Assembly: GCF_001687325.1 (NCBI RefSeq)
Contig: NZ_LZRD01000049.1
Location: forward strand, 1-33,497
Direction: 5' to 3'
DNA from: Streptomyces sp. PTY087I2
GTDB lineage: Bacteria > Actinomycetota > Actinomycetes > Streptomycetales > Streptomycetaceae
Length of the DNA stretch: 33,497 nt
Shown here: in pieces, positions 30,620 to 33,497 of the stretch
Numbering within the stretch: position 1 is the stretch's first letter
How the letters are laid out: each line of letters starts with the position of its first letter
Program-made: the position numbers and the translations under genes
Notes under the pieces: generated by a model
Databases searched by the model: none
The model's input: the letters and a program-made list of their open reading frames with translations, nothing else
What the model was told of the DNA's origin: nothing

Positions 30620-30766
30620 TCACCGTGCGGGTGCCTTGCACTGGGGGCACTCGCAGGCGGGGAACTGATGCGAGGCCTCCGGCCGTGCGAGCGGAACGAC
30701 TTCCGCTTCCTCTCGCAGGATCCGAGTGAGCCCCTCGCGGGTCACCTCGTACACCTTGATCGTCAT
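30620..30766 (-). CDS. Small Cys-rich protein of 48 residues
   Basis: The protein runs MTIKVYEVTREGLTRILREE, then continues to a C-terminal FPACECPQCK motif with three closely spaced cysteines that could bind a metal. Small proteins opening MTIKVYEV are familiar from Streptomyces accessory clusters beside DUF6879/HTH genes, but no function is known to me. ATG 30764-30766 has GGAGGA nine bases upstream; GTG 30769 is an alternative. It diverges from the 87-residue gene across a control region with paired TGTGC/GCACA sites. Confidence 0.75.
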   Translation of the reverse strand: MTIKVYEVTREGLTRILREEAEVVPLARPEASHQFPACECPQCKAPAR

Positions 30767-30840
30767 CACGGGTAGTCCTCCCATCGCAGTCGGTGAGATA
30801 TCGCCGACCGTAGAGATTCGCCGCGCACGCACACCAGCTG

Positions 30841-30943
30841 TGTGCAGATCTGTGCGCACAACCCCACTTCCGGGGGTAACTGCCGCAACGCCCTCTTGAC
30901 TCAACTCATTTCGTAGCTAACCGTGTTGCACACAACTGCACAC
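30841..30943. promoter_or_regulatory. Divergent control region with phased TGTGC/GCACA half-sites
   Basis: TGTGC is at 30841 and 30851, and its inverse GCACA at 30928 and 30938, so each pair is 10 bp apart. TTGACT (30896-30901) with TAACCG at 30918 could be the promoter of the 87-residue gene; the right-hand pair would then cover the transcription start. The layout suggests one regulator controlling both directions. Confidence 0.45.
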
Positions 30944-30962
30944 CATCCAATCGGAGGTGCCC

Positions 30963-31226
30963 ATGTCGTTAGAGTTCATCGGAATCGACCCGCAGACCGG
31001 TGACGACGAGAGTCCGACCGTGTGGGTCGACCAAGAGAAGAAGGAGCTCGTCCTTCAGGGGTGGAAGCCGAGCCCCGAACTTGAAGCCGAGTGTGCTGCC
31101 CTCGAACTCCCCGGGCACGCCGTCGGGATTCCGGACACCGAAGCCGTCGTCCGTATCCCCGCAAGGATGGTGGACATGATCAGGGAGGCGTGCGATGTCC
31201 TCGAACGCGCCGACCAACTTCGCTGA
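30963..31226 (+). CDS. Uncharacterised 87-aa protein with TTA at codon 3
   Basis: The soluble acidic protein reads MSLEFIGIDPQTGDDESPTV, then ELVLQGWKPSPELEAECAAL, and ends VVRIPARMVDMIREACDVLERADQLR. Such proteins precede DUF6879 genes in Streptomyces clusters; the function is unknown. ATG 30963 has GGAGG five bases upstream. Codon 3 is TTA (30969-30971), which needs the bldA tRNA, so translation of this gene, and perhaps of the overlapping downstream genes, may be developmentally gated. The end overlaps the DUF6879 gene by 32 nt. Confidence 0.75.
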   Translation: MSLEFIGIDPQTGDDESPTVWVDQEKKELVLQGWKPSPELEAECAALELPGHAVGIPDTEAVVRIPARMVDMIREACDVLERADQLR

Positions 31227-31725
31227 CCTGCTGGCTCGATGCGAACGCTCCGCCGTCCACCTGGAGATGCGGGACGTCTACGCCGTCGACAAGGAGAAGG
31301 GTCCGTTCGCCGAGTGGCGGAATGGCTTCCGCCATGACCCCGCAGATCGCGCGTCCTGGTGGCGGCCCTGGCTCGACCTGGTCGCCGGGGCCGTGGGCCG
31401 CGGCGTCGTCATCCGCCGGGCCCGAATCGTGTCCGAGCCCGTCAGCGAGTACATCCGTTTTGAGCACTCCGGTACGTTCACGAACATCGCCGCTGGCGAG
31501 CAGGTTCGTTGGCTGCCCCGCCGCCGCGCCTCCGGCATTGCCCTGCCCGGCAACGACTTCTGGCTACTCGATGACCGCCTCGTTCGCTGGAACCACTTCG
31601 CCGGTGACGGTTCCTCGCAGGGGCCCGAGCACACCACCGATCCGTCAGCCGTGAAACTGTGTGGCGAGGCGTTCGAAACCGTGTGGGACCGGGGCGTGCC
31701 GCACGACCAGTACGAGATCCGCTGA
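31195..31725 (+). CDS. DUF6879 family protein
   Basis: This 176-residue protein contains the DUF6879 core: HLEMRDVYAVDKEKGPFAEWRNG (about 22-44), AVGRGVVIRRARIVSEPVSEYIRFEH (about 65-90), GEQVRWLPRR and NDFWLLDDRLVRWNHFAGDG. It has no signal peptide. The family has no established biochemical activity but is regularly encoded beside Scr1-type HTH regulators, taking the place DUF397 occupies in other clusters. ATG 31195 has GGGAGG six bases upstream. It is the second gene of a three-gene operon, overlapping the first by 32 nt, and the HTH gene follows after 25 nt. Confidence 0.88.
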   Translation: MSSNAPTNFADLLARCERSAVHLEMRDVYAVDKEKGPFAEWRNGFRHDPADRASWWRPWLDLVAGAVGRGVVIRRARIVSEPVSEYIRFEHSGTFTNIAAGEQVRWLPRRRASGIALPGNDFWLLDDRLVRWNHFAGDGSSQGPEHTTDPSAVKLCGEAFETVWDRGVPHDQYEIR

Positions 31726-31750
31726 CGACCGCACCCGGACAGGCCGGCTC

Positions 31751-32602
31751 ATGACCACATCCCCCTCCTCCTCGGCCCAGGCCGCGCGCGAAGTCGTCGC
31801 AGGGCGACTGCGCGACCTCCGTAAAGGCGCCGGGCTCACGGTCACCGAGCTGGCGGCCGGGTGCGGCTGGCACCACGCCAAGACGTCCCGCATCGAGAAC
31901 GCCCGCACCGCCCCCTCCGCCGGCGACATCCGCCGCTGGTGTCGGGCCGTCGGCGCGGAAACCCTGACCGAGGACCTCGTCGCGCAGTCGCTCCACGCCG
32001 AGTCCATGTACACGGAGTGGCGCCACCAGGTCCGCCACGGGCTCATGCAGCTACAGAACAGCTCGGTCGCCTTCTTCCGGCGGACCGAGCTGTTCCGTGT
32101 CTATTCCTCCTCGCTCGTCCCCGGCCTGCTCCAGACCGAGGGGTACGCGGCCGCCATCCTCGCGATGAGCGCCCGCTTCCGCGACCTGCCCGTCGATGAC
32201 AGCGCCGAAGCCGCCCGCGCCCGTGTCGACCGCTCCCGCGTGATCCACGAGCGGGGCCACCGCTTCGTCCTCCTCATCGAGGAGGCCGTGCTCCACTACC
32301 GGATCGGCGACGCCGATGCGATGGCCGCCCAGCTCGGGCATCTCCTGACCGCCGGGGCCCTGCCGGCCGTGTCGCTCGGCGTCATCCCGTCGACCGCGCA
32401 CCGCGAGCAGTGGCCGCGCGAGACGTTCCACGTCTACGACGACTCGCTGGTCTCCGTCGAGCTGGTCTCGGCCCGGGTCCGCATCACCCAGCCCAGCGAG
32501 ATCGCCCTGTACGCCAAGGCCTTCGAGGAGTTGCGGCAGACCGCCGTGTACGGCGCGGCAGCACGGGCCCTCATAGTGAAGGCCATCGACTCCCTCGGAT
32601 GA
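31751..32602 (+). CDS. Scr1-type HTH regulator (XRE plus DUF5753), second copy in window
   Basis: The 283-residue protein has an XRE helix-turn-helix (about 17-68: LRDLRKGAGLTVTELAAGCGWHHAKTSRIEN) and a DUF5753 domain (about 90-275: SSSLVPGLLQTEGYAAAIL, LLIEEAVLHYRIGD, SLGVIPSTAHREQWP). It probably represses its own operon, perhaps through the half-sites upstream of the 87-residue gene. It shares domain plan with the HTH gene at 25 kb but differs in sequence. A hairpin follows its stop. Confidence 0.9.
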   Translation: MTTSPSSSAQAAREVVAGRLRDLRKGAGLTVTELAAGCGWHHAKTSRIENARTAPSAGDIRRWCRAVGAETLTEDLVAQSLHAESMYTEWRHQVRHGLMQLQNSSVAFFRRTELFRVYSSSLVPGLLQTEGYAAAILAMSARFRDLPVDDSAEAARARVDRSRVIHERGHRFVLLIEEAVLHYRIGDADAMAAQLGHLLTAGALPAVSLGVIPSTAHREQWPRETFHVYDDSLVSVELVSARVRITQPSEIALYAKAFEELRQTAVYGAAARALIVKAIDSLG

Positions 32603-32620
32603 CTCCATGGTCATGACGAA

Positions 32621-32641
32621 CGGGCCCCGCCGTGGGGCCCG
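32621..32641 (+). terminator. Terminator hairpin after the inter-array operon
   Basis: CGGGCCCC-GCCGT-GGGGCCCG is a perfect 8-bp stem with a 5-nt loop, 19 nt after the HTH stop. Confidence 0.7.
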
Positions 32642-32845
32642 CTCATGGGTGTTGGCGGCGGGTCGCGGTCCAGGCCTGCGGCGAGCGGGCTCGGTGTGCT
32701 GGCCGGGCCCTCCGGTTCGGTCGGAGCCCTCGTCCGCCGGCAGACGAGGAAGCCCGGATCCGTGGGTACCGGATGCAGCGCGTACCCGTCCGGGCAAGCC
32801 GGGCCGCTCGTCCCTACCGTAGCGGCCGTCCTTGCCGACGCCGTC
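32642..32845. other. Non-coding trailer side of array 2
   Basis: No gene is supported here. GGCCGCT (32802-32808) and AGCGGCC (32821-32827) form a hairpin just past the leader-distal end of array 2, and could terminate the minus-strand array transcript. Confidence 0.4.
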
Positions 32846-33179
32846 CGGAACATCCCCGCGCGTGCGGGGACCACACCCTTGAGCAGGCGACAGCAGCCAA
32901 GCACCAGGGAACACCCCCGCGCATGCGGGGACCACGCCTCCGACCGGGAGAGCGGGTCGGGCCCGCAGGGAACACCCCCGCGCGTGCGGGGACCACCCGG
33001 AGAGCACCGCACGGTACTGGCGGAAGTCGGGAACACCCCCGCGCGTGCGGGGACCACAGATGACCGGCCTCGGACCGCATCTGGCGGAGGGGAACACCCC
33101 CGCGCGTGCGGGGACCACTGGACCCAGGACCCCCGGAACCCTCGCGCCTGGGGAACACCCCCGCGCGTGCGGGGACCGC
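32846..33179 (-). CRISPR. Type I-E-like CRISPR array 2 (6 repeats, 5 spacers)
   Basis: 29-bp repeats start at 32846, 32907, 32968, 33029, 33090 and 33151, with 32-bp spacers throughout. On the minus strand the repeat opens GTGGTCCCCGC, against GTGTTCCCCGC in array 1, and otherwise agrees. The leftmost repeat has two changes. The second has GCATGC for GCGTGC on the plus strand. The rightmost has one change at its leader-side end. Leader position and end degeneration again give right-to-left transcription. The arrays share orientation and leader but have different spacers. Confidence 0.98.
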
Positions 33180-33430
33180 AGTTCGTGACCTGCGGCTTTA
33201 TGCGCTCCGGGAGCGGTTTTTGCTCACTTCTTGAGAAACGGACATACTGCCCCTGGAGTTGTAGTGGTCGCAGTTGGAGTTCGTCAGTGGCGATTCTGCC
33301 CTCTGCCCGGCTGTGGGGCGCGGGTTTCTCGGAGGAGAGAGTCGTGGCTTTCGTCCCGTCGGGGTCTGTGTGTTGGTCTTGCTGGGGGCGGTAGGCCTGG
33401 CGGTGGCGGGTTGTTCAGGCGTGGTTGGGG
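33180..33430 (-). promoter_or_regulatory. Leader of CRISPR array 2
   Basis: This segment is homologous to 30076-30265 but carries two extra stretches: about 15 bp near 33262 and about 45 bp near 33363. It lies between array 2 and the 3' end of the gene at the window edge. Confidence 0.85.
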
Positions 33431-33497
33431 TCAGACGGGTTTGAGCAGGGTGCGGAGGTTGGCCATGTGGGCCTTTACGGCGGCGATTTCGGTGGGG
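33431..33497 (-). CDS. 3' end of an unidentified gene at the right edge
   Basis: The last 21 codons before TGA 33431-33433 (minus strand) encode PTEIAAVKAHMANLRTLLKPV. The same C-terminus, with Thr/Asp differences, occurs in the fragment at 30266. Position upstream of the leader, in the direction of the array, is where cas2 often sits, but this ending does not look like Cas2e. The rest lies outside the window. Confidence 0.55.
   Translation of the reverse strand, partial: PTEIAAVKAHMANLRTLLKPV

Noticed and set aside
33270..33300. GTCAGTGGCGATTCTG in both leaders as a damage promoter
   Set aside because: It resembles TTGTCAGTG but lacks the leading TTG and a correctly spaced TAnnnT.
32645..33394. 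Plus-strand frame through CRISPR array 2
   Set aside because: Its repeated PARAGTT-type peptide is only the translated CRISPR repeat.
33431..33497. Cas2 C-terminus upstream of the array 2 leader
   Set aside because: The position fits, but the ending EIAAVKAHMANLRTLLKPV does not resemble Cas2e, so I left it unidentified.

Overview
The window has very high G+C, strong third-position GC bias, GTG starts and rare TTA codons. Together with its gene content (GH19 chitinases behind DasR-type boxes, Scr1-type regulators with DUF397 or DUF6879 partners, DUF3151, DUF1876, PucR-type regulator) this points to a Streptomyces chromosome. Gene content around purA resembles the conserved Streptomyces purA neighbourhood as I remember it; no search was possible.

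Layout. 1-4.7 kb: DUF3151 gene, then a tryptophan-to-anthranilate set (tryptophan 2,3-dioxygenase, kynureninase, alpha/beta hydrolase probably acting as kynurenine formamidase), followed by a broken NmrA-type reductase. 4.8-6.8 kb: a NarL-type two-component system. 6.8-8.6 kb: a lone TnpB-like gene lacking the usual zinc finger. 8.7-12.8 kb: cytochrome P450, DUF1876 protein, a diacylglycerol-kinase-like protein with degraded motif, and purA. 12.9-16.3 kb: a DUF6183-like protein and two tandem secreted GH19 chitinases, each behind a near-identical DasR-type operator/promoter; the first copy has a diverged active site and probably starts at CTG. 16.5-19.5 kb: ECF sigma factor with CU044_5270-type membrane partner, then a second DNA polymerase sliding clamp (dnaN paralogue) on the minus strand.

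19.5-24.6 kb: PucR-type regulator, ArsR-like regulator divergent from a secreted I36-like protein, and a secreted FG-GAP protein. 24.7-27.5 kb: Scr1-type HTH plus triple-repeat DUF397 gene, a divergent small gene with a late TTA codon, and a two-gene SMR efflux pair. 27.6-29.5 kb: an alkyl-sulfatase-type metallo-beta-lactamase protein. 29.5-33.5 kb: two type I-E-like CRISPR arrays (9 and 6 repeats, 32-nt spacers, both read on the minus strand) with duplicated leaders and a duplicated 3' end of an unidentified upstream gene. Between them lies a small accessory island (48-aa Cys-rich protein, 87-aa protein with TTA at codon 3, DUF6879 protein, Scr1-type HTH). No cas gene is visible in the window.

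Most notable signals: an exact match to the actinobacterial DNA-damage (RecA-NDp/PafBC-type) promoter in front of the extra sliding clamp; the duplicated CRISPR leader/array modules flanking a bldA-type (TTA-containing) island; the zinc-finger-less TnpB-like nuclease; the diverged chitinase paralogue; and several helically phased operator-like repeats beside accessory regulators.
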